In this document: positions 45,331 to 56,524 of the stretch, piece after piece
Numbering within the stretch: position 1 is the stretch's first letter
Layout of the letters: each line of letters starts with the position of its first letter
Source: Cynocephalus volans
Lineage: Eukaryota > Chordata > Mammalia > Dermoptera > Cynocephalidae
Assembly (NCBI RefSeq): GCF_027409185.1
Contig: NC_084472.1
Coordinates: 46,611,427-46,675,426, forward strand
DNA: 64,000 bases
Reading direction: 5' to 3'
Notes under the pieces: generated by a model
Database searches by the model: none
Seen by the model: only the letters and a program-made list of their open reading frames with translations
Told to the model about the DNA's origin: nothing
Program-made: the position numbers and the translations under genes

Positions 45331-45733
45331 ATGAATAAACATCAAAGGAAAGATACCAGAAATACGAAAAATCAAGAAAGTACACCATCGAAAGATAATA
45401 AATCTCAAGCTCTAGATCCTATAGAACAAGAAGCCCTTGAAATGACTGACAAGGAATTTCGAGTGATAATTCTAAGGAAACTGAATGAGATACAAGAAAA
45501 CTCAGCTAGACATCATGATGAAACCTGGAAAAGTATACAGGACCTGAAAGAGGAAATGTACAAGGAAATCAATGCCCTGAAAAAAAATGTAGCAGAACTT
45601 GCCGAACTGAAGAAGTTATTCAGCGAAATAAAAAACACAATGGAGAGTTTAACCAACAGGCTTGTGGAAGTTGATGAGAGAACCTCTGAACTTGAAGATG
45701 GGCTGTTTGAAATAACACAAGCAGACAAAAAAA

Positions 45734-45765
<32 letters not shown>

Positions 45766-46337
45766 AAGAATCAAAGGTATTGAAGAAAATCTGAGAGAGA
45801 TATCAGACAACCTTAAGCGCTCAAATATCCGAGTCATGGGTATTCCAGGAGGGGAGGAAAAAGGAGACTGCATTGAAAACATATTCAACAAAATAGTGGC
45901 AGAAAACTTCCCAGGTATAGGAAAAATCACAGATCTTCAGATCCAGGAAGCTCAACAATCTCCAAACGTATTCAACCCAAAAAATGTCTTTTCCCAGACA
46001 TGTTATAGTCAAATTGGCAAAACTCAAAGACAAAGAGAGAATCTTAAAAGCTGAAAGAGAGAAGCATCAAATCACCTATAAGGGAGCCCCAATCAGGCTA
46101 ACATCAGACTTTTCCTCACAAATCCTAAAAACCAGAAAGGAATGGGATGATATATTCAAAATACTAAAAGACAGAGATTGTCAGGCAAGAATACTCTACC
46201 CTTCAAGGCTATCCTTCCGAAATGAAGGGCAAATAGTATATTTCTCAGACAAACAAAAACTGCGGGAGTTCACCACCACACGACCACCCTTACAAGAAAT
46301 TCTCAAGGGAGTACTGGGTTTGGTTCCTGAAAAATAA
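45331..46337 (+). pseudogene. L1-D ORF1, two frameshifts
   Basis: Starts ATG at 45331 (MNKHQRKDTRNTKNQES) and ends TAA at 46335-46337. The coiled coil is open (LKKNVAELAELKKLFSEI). It is broken at 45726-45765, where a Lys codon run has grown into about 24 A plus gaaaa units. The RRM-like start MGIPGGEEKGD is in a second frame, and the C-terminal domain (VIVKLAKLKDKERILK) is in a third after a shift near 45984. The polyA growth looks like slippage inside coding DNA. Confidence 0.88.
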
Positions 46338-46527
46338 GTACCACTGCCATAAAAACCCAAGAAAATTCAAAACCCACTAGTAGAATAAAAATGGCATTCA
46401 TGAAGAGAAAACAAACAAACAAAAAGGCTATCTACAACCTAAGGAACCAACAAACACAGAAACCAAACAGTAAATCAGAAAGCAAGGAAGAAAAGACAAC
46501 TAAGACAGCCAAACAACAATCAACAAA

Positions 46528-49500
46528 ATGCTAGGAATAAATCAGCACTATTCAATAACAACTCTTAATATAAAAGGCTTAAATTCCCCAATCAAAAGAC
46601 ACAGACAGGCTGACTGGATTAAAAAGGAGGACCCAACTATATGCTGCCTACAAGAGACCCACCTCACCCAAAAAGACTCACATAGACTAAGAGCGAAAGG
46701 ATGGAAAAAGATTTACCATGCAAACAGAAAAGAAAAACGAGCTGGAGAAGCTATTCTTATATCTGACAAAGTAGACTTTAAGCTAAAAACCCTAAAAAGA
46801 GACAATGAGGGACACTACTTAATGATAAAAGGACTGATCCATCAAGAAGACATAACAATCATAAATACGTATGCACCCAATGTTGGAGCAGCCAGATTTA
46901 TAAAACAAACTCTATTAGACCTAAAGAAGGAAATAGACACTAATACCATAATAGCAGGGGACCTGAACACCCCACTGTCAATATTAGACAGATCATCTAG
47001 GCAAAGAATCAGTAGAGAAACACAAGATCTCAACAAGACTCTAGACCAATTGGAATTGGCAGATATCTACAGAACATTCCACCCAACAACCTCAGAATAT
47101 TCATTCTTCTCATCAGCACATAGATCATTCTCCAGGATAGATCACATATTAGGTCACAAATCAAGTCTCAATAAATTCAAAAAAATTGGAATTATCCCAT
47201 GTATTTTCTCAGACCACAATGGATTAAAACTAGAAATCAATAACAAATGAAATTCTGGAAACTATACAAACACATGGAAATTAAACAGCATTCTACTTAA
47301 TGACATATGGGTCCAAGAAGAAATCAAGCAAGAAATCAAAAAATTTATTGAAACTAATGAAAATAATGATACATCATACCAAAACCCGTGGGATACTGCA
47401 AAAGCAGTATTAAGGGGGAAATTTAGTGCATTAAATGCTCACCTCAGAAGAACGGAAAGATGGCAAGTGAACAACCTAACAGTTCACCTTAAACATCTAG
47501 AAAAACAAGAACAATCCAAGCCTAAAGTTAGCAGACAGAAAGAAATCATTAAGATCAGAGCAGAACTGAATGAAATCAAAACCCAAAAACCAATACAAAA
47601 GATCAATGAATCAAAAAGTTGGTTTTTTGAAAAGATAAATAAAATTGACAAACCATTAGCATGGCTAACAAAAAAAAAGAAGAGAGAAGACTCAAATAAC
47701 AAAAATTAGAAATGAAAAAGGTGATATTACAACTGTTTCATCTGAAATACAAGGAATCATTCGAGACTACTATAAACAACTATATGCCCACAAGTTTGAA
47801 AATCTGGAGGAAATGGATAAATTTCTGGACACACACAAGCTCCCAAAACTGAGCCATGAAGATGTAGAAAATCTGAACAGACCAATAACAATAAAGGAGA
47901 TTGAAGCTGTTATCAGAAAGCTCCCAACAAAGAAAAGCTCAGGACCAGATGGATTCACAGCAGAATTTTACCAAACATTCAAAGAGGAATTGACACCGAT
48001 TCTTTACAAACTATTCCAAAAGTTTGAAACAGACGTAAATCTCCCGAACTCTTTCTATGAATCAACCATCATCCTGATACCCAAACCAGGTAAAGATATA
48101 ACCAAAAAAGAAAACCACAGGCCGATATCCTTGATGAATATAGATGCAAAAATCCTCACTAAAATACTAGTAAACCGAGTACAGCAACACATACGTAAAA
48201 TTATTCACCACGATCAAGTGGGATTCATCCCAGGGATGCAAGGTTGGTTCAACATACGCAAATCAATAAATGTGATACACCATATTAATAAAATCAAACA
48301 CAAGGACCATATGATCATCTCTATAGATGCTGAAAAAGCATTTGATAAAATTCAACACTCATTTATGACAAAGACCCTCTATAAATTAGGTATAGAGGGA
48401 AAGTATCTCAACATAATTAAAGCCATATATGATAAACCCACTGCCAATATCATCCTGAATGGGGAAAAGCTGAAAGCTTTTCCTTTAAGAACAGGAACTA
48501 GACAAGGATGCCCACTCTCACCACTCCTATTCAACACAGTGTTGGAAGTACTAGCCAGAGCAATCAGAGAAGAGAAGGAAATAAAGGGCATCCAGATTGG
48601 AAAAGATGAAGTCAAACTGTCCCTGTTTGCAGATGACATGATCCTATATATCGAGCAGCCTAAAGCCTCTACAAAAAAACTCTTGGAGGTGATAAATGAT
48701 TTCAGCAAAATAGCAGGATACAAAATCAACACACAAAAATCAGTAGCATTTCTATTCTCCAATAGTGAACATGCAGAACGAGAAATCAAGGAAGCCTGCC
48801 CATTTACAATAGCCACCAAAAAAATAAAATACTTAGGAATAGAGTTAACCAAGGAGGTGAAACATCTCTATAATGAGAACTACAAACCACTGCTGAGAGA
48901 AATTAGAGAGGATACAAGAAGATGGAAAGATATCCCATGCTCTTGGATTGGAAGAATCAACATAGTGAAAATGCCCATACTACCGAAAGTGATATACAAA
49001 TTTAATGCAATCCCCATCAAAATTCCAATGACATTTTTCTCAGAAATGGAAAGAACTATCCAGACATTTACATGGAATAACAAAAGACCATGCATAGCCA
49101 AATCAATGCTGTGCAAAAAAAATAAAGCTGGAGGCATAACACTACCTGACTTTAAACTATACTACAAAGCTATAATAACCAAAACAGTATGGTACTGGCA
49201 TAAAAACAGACACACTGACCAATGGAATAGAATAGAGAATCCAGAAATCAACCCACACACCTACAGCCATCTGATCTTTGACAAAGGCACCAGTCTATAC
49301 ACTGGGGAAGAGACTCCCTCTTTAACAAATGGTGCTGGGATAACTGGATATCCATATGCAGGAGAATGAAACTAGACCCATACCTCTCACCATATACTAA
49401 AATCAACTCAAAATGGATCAAGAATTTAAATATACACCCCGAAACAATAAAACTTCTTAAAGAAAACATAGGAGAAACACTTCAGGAAATAGGACTGGAC

Positions 49501-50350
49501 ACAGATTCATGATTATGACCCAAAAAGCATGGGCAACGAAAGGAAAAATTAGCAATTGGGATTATATCAAACTAAAGAGCTTCTTCACAGGAAAAGAAAC
49601 AATTAACGGAATTAAAAGACAACCAACAGAGTGGGTAAAAATATTTGCAAAATATACATCTGACAAAGGATTAATATCCAGAATATACAAGGAACTCAAA
49701 GAACTTTACAAGAAAAAAACGAGTAACCCAATTAAAAATGGGCAAAAGATCTAAGTAGGCATTTCTAAGGAAGATATACAAATGTTAACAGACATATGAA
49801 AAAATGCTCAACCTCACTCAGCATCCAGGAAATGCAAATTAAAACTACAGTGAGATACCATCTCGCCCTAGTTAGGATGGCTAAAACCCCAAAGACTCTG
49901 AACGATAACTGCTGGTGTGGTTGTGGAGAAAAAGGAACTCTCAGACATTGTTGGTGGGACTGCAAAATGGTGCAGCCTCTATGGAAAATGGTATGGAGGT
50001 TCCTCAAACAATTGCAGATAGATCTGCCATATGATCCAGCTATTCCACTGCTGGGAATATACCCAGAGGAATGGAAATCATCAAGTCGAAGGAATACGTG
50101 TTCCCCAATGTTCATCGCAGCACTCTTTACAATAGCCAAGAGTTGGAACCAGCCCAAATGTCCATCATCGGATGAGTGGATATGGAAAATGTGATATATC
50201 TACACAATGGAATACTACTCAGCTATAAAAACGAATGAAATACTGCCATTTGCAACAACATGGATGGACCTTGAGAGAATTATATTAAGTGAAACAAGTC
50301 AGGCACAGAAAGAGAAATACCACATGTTCTCACTTATTGGTGGCAGCTAA
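46528..50350 (+). pseudogene. L1-D ORF2, stop plus frameshifts
   Basis: ATG at 46528 and final TAA at 50348-50350. The endonuclease is open for 240 codons with [17 protein letters not shown] and SDH. It stops at TGA 47248-47250, where L1-A has CGA, a typical CpG-to-TpG decay. The frame continues to an A-run near 47671-47678, which shifts it. The reverse transcriptase (47813-49369) is then open with [10 protein letters not shown] and FADDMIL. More shifts follow near 49290, 49500 and 49750. The Cys motif survives in changed form ([18 protein letters not shown]). Not functional. Confidence 0.9.
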
Positions 50351-50377
50351 AAATAAATAAATAAATTCACACACACA

Positions 50378-50412
<35 letters not shown>

Positions 50413-50628
50413 AACTGGGGGTGGGGGTGGGGAAGAAGACATAACAACTACAGTTCCTGAAGTTGATATGACAAGGAAACAGAAAGGACATTGTTCAGAC
50501 GTAGGGGGGAGAGGGAGGAGGGCGGGAGGTTTCGGTAATGGGCCACAATAATCAACCACATTGTATATCAACAAAATAAAATTAAGAAAAAATAAAAAAT
50601 AAAAATAAAAATAAAAAAACCCCCCAAA
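50351..50628 (+). other. L1-D 3' UTR and A-rich tail
   Basis: A (CA)n of about 22 bp at 50370-50391, a 24-base A-run, ggggtgggggtgggg (quadruplex-prone), then the polypurine and ccacaataatcaaccacatt end and an A-rich tail ending in aaaaaaaccccccaaaaaa. The C-run inside the tail is unusual. Confidence 0.8.
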
Positions 50629-50642
50629 AAATTTAATTTGTG

Positions 50643-51094
50643 ATGTTTTACTTCATTTTTATGCTGAGAAAATAATTTTCTATCTAAAGATTAAATAAAA
50701 AAATTAAAAAAAATATATATATACAGGAAATAAATACATAGATTTTTCCTAATCTGCAAAGTTTGCAAAAATAGTTTGAGAAAAACATAGCAATCTACAA
50801 TTTTGGCAAATTCTCTTTGGTGGAGAAAAGCCAGTGAGCAGGTTGAGGAATACCTTCTGTGGCAGTTTCAGGAATCTGAGTGTATGCTGATTATTCCATT
50901 TAAGGTTGCAAGGAAGTTGCATGAATAAATACATGAATAAAAAGTGATCTCTCTGTTTTCCAGAAGGCAAGATATATATGGAAAAATATAACACATGGAG
51001 AAAAAAATCTTTGTCAGTCTGCTAAATGAAAAGTCATAAACAACATAGTTCTAATTTACTTTTCTATTATGTTTGTCAATGTATTTAGTAACAC
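50643..51094. other. No gene recognised, AT-rich
   Basis: AT-rich sequence with a small (TA)n at about 50713-50721. No repeat family or coding region is identified. Confidence 0.4.
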
Positions 51095-51385
51095 TTGTGT
51101 TTCTCATATTATGATTGGCTGTGCATGTGCCCTGCCTATTTTTACGCTGATATAGTGCATATCAGTCATATATTTATATCATACATATATTTAATTCATA
51201 CATTAATCTGTCATAAATGTTTTAAATATTTTTCTCCGTTTAGCTTTTGTTTGTCAACTTTGTTTATGTATATATTATGCACAAAAGTTATCATTTTTAT
51301 CTAGTCAACTTGTTAATCTTTCTTGTCAATCTTTGTTTTTGTTCATACTTGCAAATGTCTTTCCTACCTCAGGATTATAGAAATA
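51095..51385 (-). mobile_element. Old L1M/HAL1-like fragment
   Basis: Contains tgtttgtcaactttgtttat, gcacaaaagttatcattttt and atctagtcaacttgttaatc, an old L1 ORF2 3' region in reverse. Heavily diverged. Confidence 0.55.
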
Positions 51386-52130
51386 TACAACTATTTTTAA
51401 ATTAAAAAAAAAAAAAAAGGAGGTAAGGGGGATTTCTGCAACATGTATCTGAGCAGTCTGCCGTCCTTGTGAAAGGTTACCCTGAGAGGGAAGACATAGG
51501 CCCTGCATCTCCCAGAAGGACTGAAGCTGTCCCTGGTCCTCCAGCTGTTGCCTTTGCACACATGTGTGGGAAGCTCATTTTCCCTGTGCAGATGCCTGGA
51601 CACATTACATCAGCTCCACACAGTGCGGCACAAGACTTCCCCTGGCTCCCACTCACACCAGTCAGGAATCTTGCTGCGACAGACACAGGGAGCAAGCCAA
51701 CTGGGGAGGACAGGCCTGAAGAGGTGAATGACACTACAGTCCTATATCTGTGTCTAGGTCTCAACTCTTTTTTGAAAAGTTCTTAACCTGTAAATGAGAG
51801 AGATGGGAGAAATATCCAATTACACATGAAAGGGTGACAGTGTATGCTCGGGAAACTGAATTAATCAGAAATAATTGTTATCATTTTCTGTTATTAGTAA
51901 CCACTTAGGTTTGTCTAGCAAGTTATACCTTTCCAAATGATGACATATGCTTGATGTCAGTTGATCTTTATAAGAATTTTACTGTAAAATATGTTATATT
52001 ATATATTTAAATATTTGCAACTCTTTTACTACCACCTAACAAAGCCAATAAAATGCCCACAGACACTGAATATCAATATCTGAGGAACACTAAACCACAA
52101 ATGTTTTACTTTCTCCTATACTTGCCTCAT
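51386..52130. other. No gene recognised
   Basis: Starts after an A-run at 51404-51418. 51430-51790 is more G+C-rich with overlapping open frames on both strands but no recognisable domain. Confidence 0.4.
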
Positions 52131-52167
52131 GATTGGGCTCCAACCGACTGAGCTAACTGGCCAGCCA
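52131..52167 (-). repeat. tRNA-Ile SINE head fragment
   Basis: Contains gggctccaaccgactgagct and aactggccagcc, the complement of the SINE A-box head. Only the head remains. Confidence 0.55.
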
Positions 52168-52224
52168 TGATCCTGTTTTTCTGTTTGTTTGTTTTTTGTT
52201 TTATTCAATAAATTTCTTCTTAAA

Positions 52225-52600
52225 AATTTTTAAAAATTTTATTTATATTTATTTATTTTTTTATCATTACCCAATTGTAAACATTTTTTGTGGCCCTTTA
52301 CCAATTTCCTTTTTTTTTTTCTTTTTTTAAAAAAAAATGACTTGACTTGGTGTTGTCAGCACCATGGTCTCCCAAGTGAGCTAACCGGCCATCCCTATAT
52401 AGGGATCCGAACCCTTGGCCTTGGTGTTATCAGCAGCACACTCTCCCAAGTGAGCCATGGGCCGATTCCCCCTTTACTAATTTCTCCCTACTCCCTCCCG
52501 GCCCCTTTCCCACCTCTGGTGGCCTTGGTTCCATTCTCTCCTTTTGAATGTTCAAGTAATTATTATGATTGTTGTGTTTTTCTTTCTGAAAAAAATAATA
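52225..52600 (-). mobile_element. L1 3' UTR fragment, split by a SINE
   Basis: Two pieces flank the SINE at 52309-52469: ttttttgtggccctttacca on the left, and tggtggccttggttccattc followed by tctccttttgaatgttcaag on the right. The same 3' UTR type occurs at 56660-56770 in L1-E. Confidence 0.75.
52309..52469 (-). mobile_element. tRNA-Ile-derived SINE inside an L1 fragment
   Basis: Reverse orientation with tail (T-run then tttaaaaaaaaa) on the left and head (gtgagccatgggccgattc) on the right. The target duplication is ccctttaccaatttc at 52294-52308 and ccctttactaatttc at 52470-52484, one mismatch in 15. Contains the ccctatatagggatccgaac joint of the longer form. Confidence 0.88.
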
Positions 52601-52766
52601 AAAAAAGAAAGAAGCATGATCGTTTTTTAACATGTGTTTTTGTACTTCTAATTTTCCCCTGACCTTTAGACATTTCAGTTCTTTGGAGCATCTTTAGCCC
52701 CAATATCGTATCTTTTATGTCCCACTATAACTCATCTTAATGTTTGATTTTGCTGTTTGAGTTTTT

Positions 52767-53090
52767 AAAGATAAATTTATTGAGGGCCGGCCCGTGGCTC
52801 ACTCGGGAGAGTGCGGTGCTGATAACACCAAGGCCCCGGGTTCGGATCCCATATACGGATGGCTGGTTCGCTCACTGGCTGAGCGTGGTGCTGACAACAC
52901 CAAGTCAAGGGTTAAGATCCCCTTACTGGTCATCTTTAAAAAAAAAAAAAAAAAAAAAAAAAGATAAATTTATTGAGGTATAATTGACATATAGTAAACT
53001 GCACATATTTCAAAGTGGTAACTCGATATGTATATGTATAAATCCACAAAACTATCACCACAGTCAAGGTGGTGAACATATCCATTTATT
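52767..53090 (-). mobile_element. Old L1 3' end, split by a SINE
   Basis: Reverse-oriented L1M 3' end: aaagataaatttattgaggt, ataattgacatatagtaaac, tgcacatatttcaaagtg, ending near tatccatttattt. The SINE at 52785-52959 sits in its first bases. Confidence 0.75.
52785..52959 (+). mobile_element. tRNA-Ile-derived SINE (CYN-like), intact-looking
   Basis: The best-preserved copy. Head GGCCGGCCCGTGGCTCACTC, A-box region, GCTGATAACACCAAGGCCCC, B-box GGGTTCGGATCCC, a second tRNA-like half (GGCTGGTTCGCTCACTGGCT), CACCAAGTCAAGGGTTAAG, then catctttaaa and an A-tail. The 18-bp target duplication aaagataaatttattgag is exact at 52767-52784 and 52960-52977. The pol III boxes are intact, so it might be transcribed. 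Confidence 0.95.
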
Positions 53091-53319
53091 TAAAGTGTCT
53101 TCAGTTGGTCTTCATTATTTGCAATCAAAAGAAACTTAGCTGAGGTACTATTTTATTGACATTTTCTGGTTCTTGAATATGTTTGTGGGGAAGCCTCTTC
53201 CTGGTTCTCTGACCTTGGGGCTGTCAGTTCACTCTGGACTTCCACCTTAATAAGTGATCCCATAGTCCATGTCTCACTGGCTCTCACTTCTCTTTCGGCA
53301 AGTTCTGTCCATCTCATGG

Positions 53320-53450
53320 CATAGTTAAAAGAGCACAGTTTGGAGTTGGAAGACACAAGTCCTCACCTCTGCCTTGCTTTCTTTTAGATGCATGGCTTTG
53401 GACAATAATGATGATCACAATGAAGACATCACCAGGTTGTTTAGGATCAC
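53320..53450 (+). repeat. Possible MIR fragment
   Basis: Contains atagttaaaagagcacagtt, tggagttggaagacacaagt and gatgcatggctttggacaat, in the order of the MIR 5' half. Diverged. Confidence 0.5.
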
Positions 53451-54589
53451 GTGAGAACCTCTCTATGTAGCAGGATGTTAAAATGTCTTCTGTGTAGACA
53501 TCGAGTCATAATATAAGTGATATTCCAAAACCAAATCACCACATGGACAATTTACAAAGAAAATGTCCCCTAACTGGTTCAAGGTCTCTTGAACGCCTTA
53601 CCCACTTAAAGACAATAAAAAGAGTTGAGGAGAAAAGGACAGAGAAGGTGTGAGGGAATTATTTTCTTGGGAGAGAACTATTGCCATGTTGTATGTCTCT
53701 TTTCTCCCCTGTCCCCCCAAAGTCCAGTGGGAGCAGGTGGTTTCAAGGGTCCATTCAGAGAGTTTGTTATGTGTCCCTGCAGTTGGGGGAAGAGCTGACT
53801 TGGTGGTGGCTGATCTGTGCCTGAGAAAGCTAAAGAGGCCTAGGGACAGTGGGGTAGGTGGATCACCTGCACTCCCAGGGATTTGGGGGGCTAAGTGTTG
53901 TATAAGGGTCTCCCTGGGATCAGAAGTTGGCCTCACTGGAGAAGAAATAGGCTGGAGCTATTTAGCATCCTGCCCTGCCCCTGGAGGAGATAAGGGGAGA
54001 GACAAGGTGGCCCTGGCAGTCTGTATGGAGTGGATAGCAGAGGTACAGGGGTGATGAGGAGCAGTCGCTGAGGAGCAGAAGGCAGGGCCCATATGGTGGG
54101 AGTGTGGCCAGAGGAGTCCAGCAGAGTGGCCTCCAGTGAGCCCGAGAAAGCACCTGTGGGAGGAGCCCCCTAAATGTTCATCTACTGGGCCCTGACAGCT
54201 GAAACTATTGGCTACAAAGAAATTTCCTTGCCCTTCCCTACTCCTTCCCCTTTTCACTCCCATACACCAGCCTGGGAGCAAACTTATGCCACCTCCAAGG
54301 GGTTTGGAAGGGTGGGGGAGAACTCTCATCTTTGGAAGTATCTTATAAGTTCTGTACTGAGATGTTGCCTAAGAGTGAGCAGAAGTCATAAGACCTGACT
54401 ATGTTTTCACCTAAGAACAGATGAAATTTACTCCTACATTTAAAGGGGAAAGTGAAAGATAAAATTGTGTTTTAATTATGTTTATCATACAAGTGAGACT
54501 CTTAAACTTAAAAATATCATGCAAATCTTAGTTGCTATGTTCAATATATCCTTTATCACCATCTCTTCTCTTTTTGCATACTAAGACTG
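53451..54589. other. No gene recognised
   Basis: 53650-54330 has overlapping open frames on both strands (up to about 130 codons), but no motif, no codon bias, and no splice context I can support. No repeat family is named. Confidence 0.4.
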
Positions 54590-54760
54590 GTTCACAACCT
54601 TAAGCTGCACTGAATTGTCTGGAGGGCTTGTTAAAGCACAGATCTCTGGACCCCACCCCTAGAGCTTCTGATTCAGTGGGTCTTGGGTAGGAGGCTAGGA
54701 ATTTACATTTCTAACAAGTTCCCAGGTAATGCTGATGTGCTGGTTTGAGGACCACTGCTC
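54590..54760 (+). mobile_element. MER5A-like hAT DNA transposon
   Basis: Contains tctggagggcttgttaaagc, cacagatctctggaccccac, cttctgattcagtgggtctt, gaatttacatttctaacaag and ttcccaggtaatgctgatgt, followed by gaggaccactg. Order and length match MER5A. Non-coding. Confidence 0.9.
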
Positions 54761-54910
54761 TACAACCCTTGTTCTCAAACTTGGCTGCTATTGGAATCAC
54801 GTCGGGAGATTTAACAACCACAGCTGCTTGGGTACCACCTCCCGAAATCTGATTTAATTGGTGTGGCCTTAACATTATAGAACAAACACTCTCCAGGGAC
54901 TTGGGGGTGG
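54761..54910 (+). mobile_element. Second MER5-like copy, adjacent
   Basis: Begins ttgttctcaaacttggctgc and tattggaatcacgtcgggag, with gggtaccacctcccgaaatc: a diverged relative of MER5A directly behind the first copy. Either a tandem insertion or a related family such as MER5B. Confidence 0.6.
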
Positions 54911-55394
54911 ACAATTAATTTTTACTTTTAAATCTATGTTTTATTTACTTGAGGATGGACACCTTGACTTTTTGCCTTATACATTTTCAGTATTATTTTA
55001 TTCTTAACAATGAGCACATGTCATTTTAGCAAGCAAACATGTGATTTTATTCTTCCTATCAATTGTGTCCATGTTAACATATACCATAACTCTTTCAGTC
55101 CTAAAGAATGTTTGAAACTCTCCTCTCTCCATTATTCCTCTTATTTAAAAATTTCTTCTTTGATAAAATATAGCTCTTCCCAAATTCTGCAAAATTTCTC
55201 ATATACTGAGAAATTAATTTCAGTTACTACTTTGGAATGTTAAAAAAGACCTTATCTTACACCTTATTCCTCATAATCTCTAATATTTTCCTCCAACATT
55301 CCAGAAAATTCTACCAATTTACGTCTCTTTCTGGTATGTATATTCCAGGCATATGTACGTAAGTAAATGGTCTTTAATCATGTGTCCTCACAGA

Positions 55395-55500
55395 TCAATA
55401 GAAACTGTTATTGAGGGCTTACAATGTGCAGGCACTGTGAGAATTATTTCTGTTTTACATATCAGAACACCAAAGCTTAGAAGGTTTCCAAATCTATAAT
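55395..55500 (-). repeat. MIR fragment
   Basis: Contains ttattgagggcttacaatgt, gcaggcactgtgagaattat and ttttacatatcagaacacc, the reverse MIR 3' part. Confidence 0.7.
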
Positions 55501-55516
55501 TAAAAAGTTATGTATT

Positions 55517-55692
55517 GGGCTGACCCTGTGGCTCACTCGGGAGAGTGCGGCGCTGGGAGTGCGGTGGTGCTTCCGCCGCGGGTTCAGGTCCTATATAGGG
55601 ATGGCCGAGGTGCTCACTGGCTGAGCGCGGTGCGGGCGACACCAAGCCAAGGGTTGCGATCCTCTTACCGGTCAAAATAAAGGACAAAAAAA
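55517..55692 (+). mobile_element. tRNA-Ile-derived SINE, CpG-rich subtype
   Basis: Head gggctgaccctgtggctcac, then a variant middle (ggcgctgggagtgcggtggt, gcttccgccgcgggttcagg) in place of the GATAACACCAAGG middle of the 52785 copy. Then tatatagggatggccgaggt, ggctgagcgcggtgcgggcg, acaccaagccaagggttgcg and a short A-tail. The 14-bp target duplication aaaaagttatgtat is exact at 55502-55515 and 55693-55706. The high CpG content suggests youth. Confidence 0.92.
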
Positions 55693-56454
55693 AAAAAGTT
55701 ATGTATGTAGCTTTAAAGGTCCCCTTTCTGTCCAGATACTTGCCTATGTATTATTAGTAAACAGAGAGAGGGGATGTGTTCAATTTTGACTAGTCCATTG
55801 GCACATTTGTCATGAATTCTTCAATTAGCCATCCCAAACTGTGTCCAGAGAACCTGTTTATTATAGATTGATTTTTGATGACTTCCCACAACTACGTCTT
55901 TTTAAAAGGCACAATTGAAAGATTATTTTTGGAAAAAAAGTTACTCATTTTGTTATTCCCAGGCCCCCATTCACATGCAGGATTATAAATATACATCTGG
56001 CAACTGAGACTTTCTTTCTTTCAAACATCCTCATTTGGTATATTAAACAAAATTCTATTTCTACATGATTCCCTTTCCCTGTTATTGACTTGTGGGAAGA
56101 CCCCTAAACCCATCCCCCTTGGGTACAATAAAATCCTCTCTAGGCATTAAGCTTTATTTCTTGTGCTAAAATTACATGCAGTTTCTTCTCTCCCTGAGCC
56201 ACACCAACTGTGACTTTAATGTTTCTCATTTTACTATTTTTATGTATTACTAACTTGTGGGTTTTTTTTATATGGATGTAATTTTATTAAGACCTATAAA
56301 ATTTCCATTGATTTCCTTTTGTTTTTTTTTCTTGTTCCCTTTGGACAGGCCCATACCTTTCATGACAAGTCTCCTCTGCTGGCCCCTGCCATTTGTTCTA
56401 TTGCACCAAGAGCTTCTTTTATAAACTCCTACTCCTGTGCTATAACATCGTTTC

Positions 56455-56515
56455 GTGAGGGCAGGGAACTGTTTTAGGTCTGACTCACTTTGTGTCCCCA
56501 GAGATTAGCATATCT
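56455..56515 (+). repeat. Possible L2 3' end
   Basis: Contains cgtgagggcagggaactgtt and ttgtgtccccagagattagc, typical of an L2 3' end. Short. The sequence between 55707 and 56455 shows nothing I can name. Confidence 0.45.
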
Positions 56516-56524
56516 TTCTTTTTC

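Larger units (their letters stand above)
44157..50628 (+). mobile_element. Near full-length L1 (L1-D), coding-dead
   Basis: A 6.5-kb plus-strand L1 with 5' UTR, ORF1, spacer, ORF2, 3' UTR and A-rich tail (50576-50628). The 14-bp target duplication aaatttaatttgtg is exact at 44143-44156 and 50629-50642. The proteins are close to those of L1-A, but both frames are broken. The exact duplication and high protein similarity suggest moderate age: younger than L1-B, older than L1-A. Confidence 0.93.

Noticed and set aside
53650..54054. Possible host gene of about 130 codons
   Set aside because: Frames overlap on both strands, there is no ATG context, domain, splice signal or codon bias that I can support.
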